From: CAZXMB01 sp964641715
GTDB taxonomy: Bacteria; Desulfobacterota; BSN033; UBA1163
Length of the DNA: 15,806 bases
Direction of reading: 5' to 3'
Assembly: GCA_964641715.1 (NCBI GenBank)
Contig: CAZXMB010000065.1
Coordinates: 1-15,806, forward strand
Shown: in pieces, positions 1 to 6,235 of the stretch
Numbering within the stretch: the stretch's first letter is position 1
Layout: the number at the start of each line of letters is the position of its first letter
Position numbers and translations under genes: made by a program
The notes under the pieces: generated by a model
Told to the model about the DNA's origin: nothing
The model's input: the letters and a program-made list of their open reading frames with translations, nothing else
The model's database searches: none

Positions 1-6
1 AAAATC

Positions 7-44
7 TTGTCAATCCTTGACAATTCTTCTATCCATCTGATAAC
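7..44 (+). promoter_or_regulatory. Candidate promoter with overlapping palindromic operator
   Basis: A perfect inverted repeat, TTGTCAA-TCC-TTGACAA, occupies 7-23. Its right arm contains TTGACA (17-22), a consensus sigma-70 -35 hexamer. A weak -10-like GATAAC (39-44) follows after 16 bp. The next gene starts at 66 with AAGG at 55-58 as ribosome binding site. A dyad lying over a -35 box is a common repressor geometry, so the TPR-led operon may be regulated here. The left edge of the window cuts the upstream context, and the -10 match is only 4 of 6, so the promoter is tentative; the palindrome itself is certain. Confidence 0.35.
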
Positions 45-65
45 TTTAAAAAATAAGGTTTAAAC

Positions 66-3000
66 ATGCCGGGCAAGTGGGTTAAATTTTTCAGTCTTTT
101 TCTTCTTTTATCTCTTAGCCTCTCTGTCTCTTTTCTCAAAGGCCAGGATCGGAATCGAGCCGCAGTCCCTGAGATCACTTTTATTGGCAAAGAGGAGACA
201 AAGTGGATGGAGAAAAGGGAGATTCTTCTTCCCAGTATGGTGGCTCAAGGGGTTAAGGAGGAACCTTTGATCAGTGCTTTTGATTTAAGGGAGGAAACGA
301 TTGGACCGATGAGGAAGATGAGCCCCTCCGCCACCCAACCCGGTTGTGCCTACAGAAGCCGGCTCACCAGAGGATTGGCCGGAGCGGAGGAAAGAGATAA
401 GGCCTACTATGAAAGGGGGAGGTACCACTATCTCGAAAGGAAGTATGAAGATGCCATCCAGAGTTTCAGGAGGTTGGTAGAGGAATACCCGGAGAGTCCC
501 CGGAAAGGATCTGCCATTTATTGGATGGGAGAGGCAAAATTTAACCAGGGGAAGATGGTGGAGGCCTTCGCTTATTTTCATGAGGTGGTGGAAAAATATC
601 CTGACAATGAATTTTATGCCCATGCCCTTTATTCCTGCGGGTGGATTCAATTGGTGAGAGGAAATTATGGGGAGGGGCAACAGTATTTCCACCGGGTCAT
701 TGATCTACGCAAGGATCACCCCATTGCCCAATCCTCACTCTTCTGGTCAGGATACTGTCTCAATGCCCTGGGACGATACCACGAATCGATCAAAGAGTTA
801 GAGGCTCTTCTTCAAAGATATCCCGAAGGAATATGGAGGCCAGAGGCGGATTATCTGATGGGCGTGAACCATTTCAGGTTAAAAAGATTTCGGGAAGCGG
901 CCAACCTCTTTCAGAATTTTTGGACACGGTATCCCAAACATCCCCTTGAAGAGATCGCCCGTTATGCACTGGCCTGGAGCCAGGTCTCTTTGGGAAATCA
1001 CACGGAGGGAAGAAAGGCCTTTGAGGAGATCCTGCTTCGGTTCCCCGGGACCAGGTTTTCAGACCCCATCTTCTGGGGGATCTTAAAGACCTATCTTGGA
1101 AACGACGAGGTGGAGAGGGCCAATCAATTTCATCAAAGATTTCTCTCTTTTTTTCTTCTCTCTCCCTGGAGAGAACAGAGCCTTTTTGATATCGGGCAAT
1201 ACTATTTCGAGAAGAAGAATTATACAAATGCCATTTATACTTTCCGGCAACTCCTCAAGGTCTCTCCCGAGAGCGATCTTCAAGAATGGGCTTATTTTAT
1301 GATAGGGGAATCATTTTTTAACCAGAAGGAATATCCCCGTGCCATTGATGCCTATCAACAGGTTCTCTGGAGCAAAAGGAAGACCTCCCTGGAGGATCAG
1401 GTTTTTATGAGGATGGGTTATGCCCACTTCTCCTTGAAAAATTATGATGGGGCCATCCATTATTGGGAGAGTTTGCTTAGTGATTTTCCAGGGCATCCGG
1501 AAAAGGTGGAGGTCCTTTACTGGCTGGCGGAAAGCCATCTCTTGAAACAGGATTACCGGAAGGCAGTGGGAGTTGTGGACCAGTTAAAAGGAGATCCTCA
1601 ACTTTACCCCAGAGGATTGAATAGTCTGGGTTGGTACCATTTTCAGAGGAAAGAATGGAAGGAGGCGAATCACTATTTTCTCAAGATCCTCTCCGAATTT
1701 CCTCAATATCAAACCACTCCCTCCCTTTCCCTGATGGTGGCAGAATGTTTTTTGAATCAGAATGATTACTCCCAGGCCAGAGCCTATTTGACCCGACTGA
1801 TTGATTTCCCTGAGGCGGATCAGGATAAAGAGAAGGCTTTGTATCTCTTAGGCTGGGTGGCCTACCGGGAGGAACGGTTTGACGAGGCATTGAGCCATTT
1901 TCAGGAGCTTAGGGATTTTTATCCGGCAGGGGCTTATGGTGATGATTCCCAGTACTGGATTGCATGGTCTCATTTCAGAAAGAAGGATTTTCCCAAAGCC
2001 ATTGATGCCTATCAGCAGCTCCTCACCCAATACCCTGAGAGTCCCTTTGTTGCCGGTTCTTTGCTGAAAATAGGGGATGGGTATTATAATCTCAAACAGT
2101 ATGGAAAGGCCATTGAAGCCTACCACCAACTGACGGCAAAACACCCGAAGTCCAAAGAAGCTCCGGAGGCTCAGTTCGGCATCCTCCTCTGTTACTTTCA
2201 GGAAAAGAGGTACGATGCATTTGCGGTAGGGGTCGATGCCTTTGTGAAACGATTTCCCAGTCATCCCCTGGCCCCTCAGGCATTGATCCAGTTGGGAGAT
2301 TTCTATCAGGAATCTCGATTGAACGAAAAGGCGGCCAAAACTTATCAGGAGGTGGTCCGGCACTATCCGAATCATGAAGGAGCTGGAGAGGCGCAGTTTC
2401 GAATCGGTCTTCTCTTCAAATTGGAAAAAAGATGGAGTGAGGCGATCGAAGAGCTGGAGAAGTTCATCAAACACTATCCCAAGAATCATCTCCTCTTGGA
2501 GGGCCATTTGGAGGTCGCCGAACTTAATCTCCTTCTTAAAAATTACCCGAAGGCATTGGAACGATTCGATTGGGTGATGAAAAATCACCCTCAACCTCTT
2601 TTCGTGAAGAGGGTCTACTTGGGGATGGAGGAGGCCTATCGGAACTCCGGGAAGAGCGATGAGGCCATCAGGTTTCTGAAAGAATATATTGGAAAATTTT
2701 CCGGGGATGAAGGAAGGTGGGAGGCCTCCCTGAGATTGGGAATTCTTTATCACAGCCAGAAGAGATATGAAGAAGCCATTGCCATTCTTTCCTCAGCCAT
2801 ACAGAGCCCGGAAGAGCAGGTTTCAAGCCAGGCCCAATTTAAATTGGGAGAGGTTTATCAGGAAGTCGGAAATAGGGAGCACGCCATTCTCCAATTTTCT
2901 AAGGTCCTCTACCTTTACCCCCATCTCCCGGAGATGATGGAGGGGGCACTCCTCAAATTAGGGATGCTCTATATGGAAGAAAAGAGGTTTCACGAAGCCA

Positions 3001-3101
3001 GACAGGTCTATCAAAAACTCTTTGAGAGGACCAAACGGGAGGAGAATCGCCAGTTGGCCAGGAGGATGCTGGACCTGATTCAACAAAAGGTCATGCCCTG
3101 A
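66..3101 (+). CDS. Secreted tetratricopeptide-repeat protein, about 24 TPR units
   Basis: This 1011-residue protein begins with a signal-peptide-like segment (basic MPGKWVK, then a Leu/Ser-rich hydrophobic stretch to about residue 25) with no lipobox Cys. Residues 27-110 are low in recognisable structure. From about residue 112 to the C-terminus I count about 24 TPR-like helix pairs of 34-39 residues, with recurring patterns such as YxxG, F..K.Y..AI..F..L and a closing YP. It is therefore probably a periplasmic scaffold related to the CpoB/YbgF/BamD style of TPR protein, but much longer. Members of these families bind peptidoglycan synthases or outer-membrane machinery; the partner here is unknown. 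AAGG at 55-58 gives a 7-nt spacing to the ATG. The stop overlaps the next start by one base (TGATG), implying translational coupling to the TonB-like gene. No catalytic domain was seen. Confidence 0.9.
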   Translation: MPGKWVKFFSLFLLLSLSLSVSFLKGQDRNRAAVPEITFIGKEETKWMEKREILLPSMVAQGVKEEPLISAFDLREETIGPMRKMSPSATQPGCAYRSRLTRGLAGAEERDKAYYERGRYHYLERKYEDAIQSFRRLVEEYPESPRKGSAIYWMGEAKFNQGKMVEAFAYFHEVVEKYPDNEFYAHALYSCGWIQLVRGNYGEGQQYFHRVIDLRKDHPIAQSSLFWSGYCLNALGRYHESIKELEALLQRYPEGIWRPEADYLMGVNHFRLKRFREAANLFQNFWTRYPKHPLEEIARYALAWSQVSLGNHTEGRKAFEEILLRFPGTRFSDPIFWGILKTYLGNDEVERANQFHQRFLSFFLLSPWREQSLFDIGQYYFEKKNYTNAIYTFRQLLKVSPESDLQEWAYFMIGESFFNQKEYPRAIDAYQQVLWSKRKTSLEDQVFMRMGYAHFSLKNYDGAIHYWESLLSDFPGHPEKVEVLYWLAESHLLKQDYRKAVGVVDQLKGDPQLYPRGLNSLGWYHFQRKEWKEANHYFLKILSEFPQYQTTPSLSLMVAECFLNQNDYSQARAYLTRLIDFPEADQDKEKALYLLGWVAYREERFDEALSHFQELRDFYPAGAYGDDSQYWIAWSHFRKKDFPKAIDAYQQLLTQYPESPFVAGSLLKIGDGYYNLKQYGKAIEAYHQLTAKHPKSKEAPEAQFGILLCYFQEKRYDAFAVGVDAFVKRFPSHPLAPQALIQLGDFYQESRLNEKAAKTYQEVVRHYPNHEGAGEAQFRIGLLFKLEKRWSEAIEELEKFIKHYPKNHLLLEGHLEVAELNLLLKNYPKALERFDWVMKNHPQPLFVKRVYLGMEEAYRNSGKSDEAIRFLKEYIGKFSGDEGRWEASLRLGILYHSQKRYEEAIAILSSAIQSPEEQVSSQAQFKLGEVYQEVGNREHAILQFSKVLYLYPHLPEMMEGALLKLGMLYMEEKRFHEARQVYQKLFERTKREENRQLARRMLDLIQQKVMP

Positions 3102-3922
3102 TGAAAAAAGTGTCAAAAAGAAAGAAAAGGGTCCTTCTTTTATCAACACTCCTTGTGGTGGCCATCGGTTTCTGGCTATGGCTCTTCTTTTTTACACCCC
3201 ATCTTCAGCCTCACCTCCGGGAGACCTGGAGAAATTTCACCCGGGAAGGCAGAAGAATCCTGGGCTGGGGAAAAAGTGAGATCCCTCTGGAGGAGAAGAG
3301 GATAAGGGAAGAGGTGATCCTCAAGAAGATGGAAGAGGCCAATGCTCAGCAGGACTGGAGGGCACTCGCCCCTGAATATCCGAGTTTGAAGAAGACCGAA
3401 GCTCCAACCGAAGAAGAGAAGATGAAGGCTTTAAGAAGTTCTCCGGAGTTCAAGGAGATTGAGAAGGAATGGAATGAATATGTGAGGAAGAAAGAGGACT
3501 CCCTGCTTCCGGAGGCTCAGGTTCCCTCTCCCAGAGAAACAGGTGATTGGCCCCGGTTGGAGGATAAGGCCACCCAGAGAATTATCGGGAGGCTTTTGGC
3601 ATCAAAAGAAAAGATCCCCCAGGTAAAACCCCTGGAAGAAAACCTCCGGTTGGGGATGAAAGGGCCTCTCGCTTCAAGAAAAATAATCATACGGCCTCCC
3701 CTTCCTCAAGTCCACATTAAGATAGAGGCAGAGGTTGAGATGACCCTTTGGGTATTGCCCAACGGGACCGTAGATCGGGTCATTCCCTCGATGAAAGGGG
3801 ATATGGAACTGGAGCGAATCGCCATCCAGTATTTGAAACAGTGGCGATTTGCCCCCCTGATGAGGGATCAGCCTCAGGTGGAGCAGTGGGGGACCATTCC
3901 GATTAAATTTAGGCTTCAGTAG
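3101..3922 (+). CDS. Single-pass envelope protein with TonB/TolA-like C-terminal domain
   Basis: The protein has 273 residues. A Lys/Arg-rich start (KKVSKRKKR) precedes one hydrophobic segment at about 10-31, giving an N-in inner-membrane anchor. Residues 35-200 form a charged Glu/Lys-rich linker, probably helical and periplasm-spanning. The C-terminus (about 205-273) matches the TonB C-terminal pattern: a strand, then LPNGTVDRV, then a helix ending YLKQWRFAPL, then a final strand. TonB and TolA transmit inner-membrane energy to outer-membrane partners. The linker lacks the Pro-Glu/Pro-Lys repeats of classical TonB and looks more like the helical TolA middle domain. No ExbB/ExbD or TolQ/TolR genes lie in the window. 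The start overlaps the TPR stop, so the two products are likely made together and may interact; that is inference. Confidence 0.75.
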   Translation: MKKVSKRKKRVLLLSTLLVVAIGFWLWLFFFTPHLQPHLRETWRNFTREGRRILGWGKSEIPLEEKRIREEVILKKMEEANAQQDWRALAPEYPSLKKTEAPTEEEKMKALRSSPEFKEIEKEWNEYVRKKEDSLLPEAQVPSPRETGDWPRLEDKATQRIIGRLLASKEKIPQVKPLEENLRLGMKGPLASRKIIIRPPLPQVHIKIEAEVEMTLWVLPNGTVDRVIPSMKGDMELERIAIQYLKQWRFAPLMRDQPQVEQWGTIPIKFRLQ

Positions 3923-3938
3923 AAGGACCGTGGGCCAA

Positions 3939-3980
3939 AGATTTTAGATTTAAAAAACTGAGATCTTAAATTTGAAATCT
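3939..3980. repeat. Imperfect inverted repeat before the FtsB-like gene
   Basis: AGATTTTAGATTTAA (3939-3953) pairs with TTAAATTTGAAATCT (3966-3980) at 13 of 15 positions, with a 12-nt loop. It occupies most of the 61 bp between two genes. There is no T-tract after it, so it is not an obvious intrinsic terminator. It looks like one of the short AT-rich intergenic palindromes that recur in some genomes; copy number cannot be judged from one window. Confidence 0.55.
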
Positions 3981-3983
3981 GAA

Positions 3984-4286
3984 ATGAGAAAAAAACATCT
4001 CCTTTCCTTGTTTCTCATCATCTTTATCACTCTTGGATTTTTCACCTTTTTCGGTGATAAAGGGATTTTTCACCTTTTTAAATTAAAGAAGGAACTGGTT
4101 CGGATCAAGGAGATCAATCTCAAAGTGGAGGAGGAGAATCGGAGACTGAAGGAGGAGATCAGACGCCTCCAGCATGATAAACGATATATTGAAGAGATCG
4201 CACGCAAGGAGCTGGGGATGGTCAGGGAGGGAGAGGTCATCTACCAATTTGATCTCCCCACCCCGAAGAAGGAGAATTCGAAATGA
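3984..4286 (+). CDS. Septum formation initiator, FtsB/DivIC-like
   Basis: The protein is about 100 residues from the ATG at 3984; an in-frame TTG at 3972 would add four. The layout is that of FtsB/DivIC: short basic N-terminus, one transmembrane helix (about residues 5-22), then a coiled coil rich in Glu/Arg/Leu (KVEEENRRLKEEIRRL), then the family-typical segment YIEEIARKELGMVREGEVIY. FtsB acts in the divisome as a bitopic inner-membrane protein that pairs with FtsL and FtsQ to activate septal peptidoglycan synthesis. I prefer the ATG because the TTG lies inside the palindromic repeat 3939-3980; neither start has a strong Shine-Dalgarno. The stop overlaps the next gene as ATGA. FtsL-type proteins share this layout, but the C-terminal motif favours FtsB/DivIC. 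Confidence 0.8.
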   Translation: MRKKHLLSLFLIIFITLGFFTFFGDKGIFHLFKLKKELVRIKEINLKVEEENRRLKEEIRRLQHDKRYIEEIARKELGMVREGEVIYQFDLPTPKKENSK

Positions 4287-4702
4287 AGGATGAGGGGCAG
4301 ATGAAAGACCTTGTGGACATTGATCTTCGAGTGAGATATGCCGAGACCGATCAGATGGGAGTAGCCTACTATGCCAATTATTTAGTCTGGTTTGAGGTCG
4401 GCCGGTCAGAACTCTGCCGGGGGAAAGGGTTCCGCTACGTTGAATTAGAAGAGTTAGGATATCGTCTGGTGGTTGCGGATGTTCACTGCCGGTATAGAAA
4501 TTCCGCCAGATATGATGAGGTCGTGACGGTGAGAACCCGTCTGAAAGAAGTGAATAAGAGGATGGTCACTTTCGGCTACCAGGTCCTTCGTAAGGAAGGG
4601 GAGGAGGTTATTGCCGAGGGTGAGACCCGACATATCTGTGTCGATTCGAATGGTAAGACCAAAAGCCTTCCCGAGAAGTTCCTGAATTGCCTCCTCGGAT
4701 AG
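4283..4702 (+). CDS. Acyl-CoA thioesterase, YbgC/4HBT hotdog family
   Basis: The product has 139 residues, the usual length for a single hotdog-fold 4-hydroxybenzoyl-CoA-thioesterase-like enzyme. The N-terminal motif RYAETDQMGVAYYANY carries the conserved Asp of the YbgC/4HBT active site and the following G-V-x-Y-x-x-Y turn and helix. Family members hydrolyse acyl-CoA or acyl-ACP; in many Gram-negatives ybgC is the first gene of the tol-pal operon and is linked to phospholipid metabolism. AAGGAG at 4269-4274 lies 8 nt before the ATG at 4283, supporting this start; a second in-frame ATG at 4301 also has a GAGG upstream. It overlaps the FtsB-like stop by 4 bp, so it closes the operon. Substrate is not determinable from sequence alone. 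Confidence 0.85.
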   Translation: MKDEGQMKDLVDIDLRVRYAETDQMGVAYYANYLVWFEVGRSELCRGKGFRYVELEELGYRLVVADVHCRYRNSARYDEVVTVRTRLKEVNKRMVTFGYQVLRKEGEEVIAEGETRHICVDSNGKTKSLPEKFLNCLLG

Positions 4703-4833
4703 TTTTTCCAATCCCCCCACCGGGTCTTTCGATTCGTCAGGGTAAGCAGGGACAATCTTTTCTTAATGGCTAAGAAAATAAAAGTTTATGGTATAAAGGC
4801 AAAGGCAAAGAGGCCGGTTTTGTCTTTAGGTAG

Positions 4834-4916
4834 AGGCAATGGTTTTAAGTGATTAGACCTAACCCATTGACCTTTCACCAAACCAGCTTCATAGCCCTAA
4901 CCTCTTAACCTTGCCT
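4834..4916. repeat. Imperfect long-loop inverted repeat
   Basis: The left arm AGGCAATGGTTTTAAGTGAT followed by TAG (4834-4856) is imperfectly complementary to the right arm CTAACCTCTTAACCTTGCCT (4897-4916). Matching blocks are AGGCAA, GGTT, AAG and TTAG, separated by small bulges. The 40-nt spacer contains two further CCTAACC/CCATTGACC-like segments. It may be a degenerate mobile palindrome; its function is unknown. Confidence 0.35.
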
Positions 4917-4924
4917 AAAAGTTC

Positions 4925-4976
4925 ATTTTCATCCTTCGCGGGTGGCATAGCCCTTATGAAGGATTCCATTGAAAAT
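4925..4976. repeat. Branched hairpin upstream of the GT9 gene
   Basis: ATTTTCA-TCCTTC (4925-4937) pairs with GAAGGA (4958-4963) and TGAAAAT (4970-4976): 13 base pairs interrupted only by a 6-nt bulge (4964-4969). Inside the loop, GGGT and GCCC can form a further short stem. It ends 28 bp before the GT9 ATG. There is no T-run, so a regulatory leader structure or repeat remnant is more likely than an intrinsic terminator. Confidence 0.45.
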
Positions 4977-5004
4977 TAAGTGACGATAAGGTAATGTTTC
5001 AGCA

Positions 5005-6066
5005 ATGGAAAGTCCGAAAATTTTAGTGTTAAGATTGAGTGCGGTGGGGGATGTCATTCGCACCCTGCCGGCGGTTCAAACATTAAAAGCCCACCTTTCA
5101 TCTTCCATCACCTGGATGGTTGAAGAACCCTCAGAGACACTGCTGGAAAGCCAACCGGAGATCGACGAAGTGATTCTTTTTCCAAGAAGGCGATGGTCAG
5201 AGGGGATGAGGTCTGTCCGGAAGATCGGAAGGACTCTCATCGAAATGGCGAGATTTACATTGACTTTAAGAAGGAAGAAGTTCGATGTGGTACTTGACTT
5301 TCACGGGATCCTGAAAAGTGGAATCCTTTCTTTTATCTCGGGGGCTTCCCGCCGGATAGGCTTTGAACGGAGATCGAGCAAAGAAGGGAATTTCATCTTT
5401 TCAAATATTAAAGTGAGACTGTCAGAGGATAGGATCAGCCGGTACCAGCGGAATTTCGCTCTTTTAAGAGGAATGGGTCTGGAGATTAAGGATTATCATT
5501 ACCAATTTCATATTCCCTTAGAAGACAGGAAATATATTGAATCTTTTTTCAATCAATTTTCGACCCTTTCGGGAAAGCCTGTGATCGGAATTCATCCTGG
5601 TTCGAGTCCAAAGACCCTGTATAAGAGATGGATGCCTGACCGATATGCAAGGTTAGCAGACAAGTTGATCCGCGAATTGAAGGCAACCGTCCTCTTCACC
5701 TGGGGGCCAGGGGAGTTGGAAGGAGTGAAAGAGATCCAGCGGAAGATGAAGGAGTCCTCGATATTGGGCCCTTATACGGAGTCTTTAACTCAATTGGGAG
5801 AAATCTATCGGCATTGCGATCTATATGTTGGTGGAGACACAGGACCGACACATATCGCCTCCTTAATGGGTGTTCCGGTGGTTGTCATTTTTGGACCCAC
5901 TGATCCGATTGTGAATGAGCCTCTGGGGTTTCACAAAAAGGTGAGAAAGGAAGTGGGTTGTAGTCCATGTCGGGACCGATCTTGCAATAAATTAACCTGT
6001 TTAAAGGCCATAGAAGTAGAAGATGTTTTTAAAGCAATAAGAGAGATTTTGCACATAACTAATTGA
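5005..6066 (+). CDS. Glycosyltransferase family 9 (LPS heptosyltransferase-like)
   Basis: The 353-residue protein has the GT9 layout. The N-terminal Rossmann half opens with ILVLRLSAVGDVIRTLPAV (the acceptor-domain G-D motif). The middle of that half has FDVVLDFHGILKSG and RRIGFERR. The donor half opens with IGIHPGSS...KRW and carries the ADP-heptose-binding signature GGDTGPTHIASLMGVP followed by VVIFGPTDP. GT9 enzymes transfer L-glycero-D-manno-heptose to the inner core of lipopolysaccharide on the cytoplasmic face of the inner membrane. Near the C-terminus is a four-Cys cluster (CSPC-x4-C-x4-C), also seen in the next GT9. It could be heptosyltransferase I (WaaC), III (WaaQ) or another GT9; sequence alone does not decide. 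The ATG has only a distant AAGG-like site (about 4987-4990). Confidence 0.88.
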   Translation: MESPKILVLRLSAVGDVIRTLPAVQTLKAHLSSSITWMVEEPSETLLESQPEIDEVILFPRRRWSEGMRSVRKIGRTLIEMARFTLTLRRKKFDVVLDFHGILKSGILSFISGASRRIGFERRSSKEGNFIFSNIKVRLSEDRISRYQRNFALLRGMGLEIKDYHYQFHIPLEDRKYIESFFNQFSTLSGKPVIGIHPGSSPKTLYKRWMPDRYARLADKLIRELKATVLFTWGPGELEGVKEIQRKMKESSILGPYTESLTQLGEIYRHCDLYVGGDTGPTHIASLMGVPVVVIFGPTDPIVNEPLGFHKKVRKEVGCSPCRDRSCNKLTCLKAIEVEDVFKAIREILHITN

Positions 6067-6090
6067 TAATATGTTATTATTGACGGGAAA

Positions 6091-6133
6091 GTCGGCTGAA
6101 TGCCCCGCCTTGTAGGCGGGGATGGAAGCCGAC
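6091..6133. repeat. Two-tier perfect hairpin, copy 1 of a GC-rich palindrome
   Basis: The outer stem GTCGGCT (6091-6097) pairs exactly with AGCCGAC (6127-6133). A symmetric 5-by-5 internal loop (GAATG/ATGGA) follows, and then the inner stem CCCCGCC (6103-6109) pairs exactly with GGCGGGG (6115-6121) around a TTGTA loop. The core is repeated 61 bp downstream with 18 of 21 bases identical (6102-6122 versus 6163-6183). No T-tract follows. It resembles subterminal hairpins of IS200/IS605-like elements or palindrome-associated MITEs in general form, but no transposase is nearby; that link is speculative. Confidence 0.7.
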
Positions 6134-6159
6134 AATATTAATGAAACTACCTTAACCCG

Positions 6160-6188
6160 AAAGCCCCGCCCTGTGGGAGGGGAGCTTT
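6160..6188. repeat. GC-rich hairpin, copy 2 of the same core
   Basis: AAAGC (6160-6164) pairs with GCTTT (6184-6188). Inside it CCC/GGG and CCC/GGG pair around a TGT loop with small mismatches (an extra A at 6183; G6168 opposite AG). The core starting GCCCCGCC and ending GGGGA matches the copy at 6102-6122 except at three positions. One of these differences breaks a base pair and another preserves one, so this copy has partly decayed or follows a different outer stem. An AT-rich stretch (6186-6235) separates it from the WaaF-like start. Confidence 0.6.
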
Positions 6189-6235
6189 ACTTTAATGATT
6201 TAATAATATAACCTTTGTATTAAATTTATAAAAAA

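Larger units (their letters stand above)
4703..5004. other. 302-bp intergenic region with two imperfect palindromes
   Basis: No convincing gene is present. It separates the division/envelope block from the glycan cluster, so a promoter for the latter is expected here, but I see no strong -35/-10 pair. It contains an imperfect inverted repeat (4834-4856 with 4897-4916) and a long hairpin (4925-4976). A 28-codon open frame from 4766 (MAKKIKVYGIKAKAK...) lacks a well-placed ribosome binding site and is not called. Confidence 0.5.

Noticed and set aside
66..150. TPR protein as a lipoprotein of the BamD type
   Set aside because: The hydrophobic leader is not followed by a lipobox Cys; the first Cys is near residue 94.
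1848..2753. 301-codon open frame on the - strand inside the TPR gene
   Set aside because: It is antisense to a clear TPR coding frame, shows no recognisable domain, and reads as the complement of repeated TPR codons.
4766..4852. 28-codon frame MAKKIKVYGIKAKAK... in the long spacer
   Set aside because: No well-placed ribosome binding site, very short, Lys-rich by composition, and no known small-protein signature.
6091..6188. Intrinsic terminators for the first GT9 gene
   Set aside because: Stems are strong enough, but neither is followed by a T-run, and the outer stem and duplicated core are not terminator features. A factor-assisted role is not excluded.
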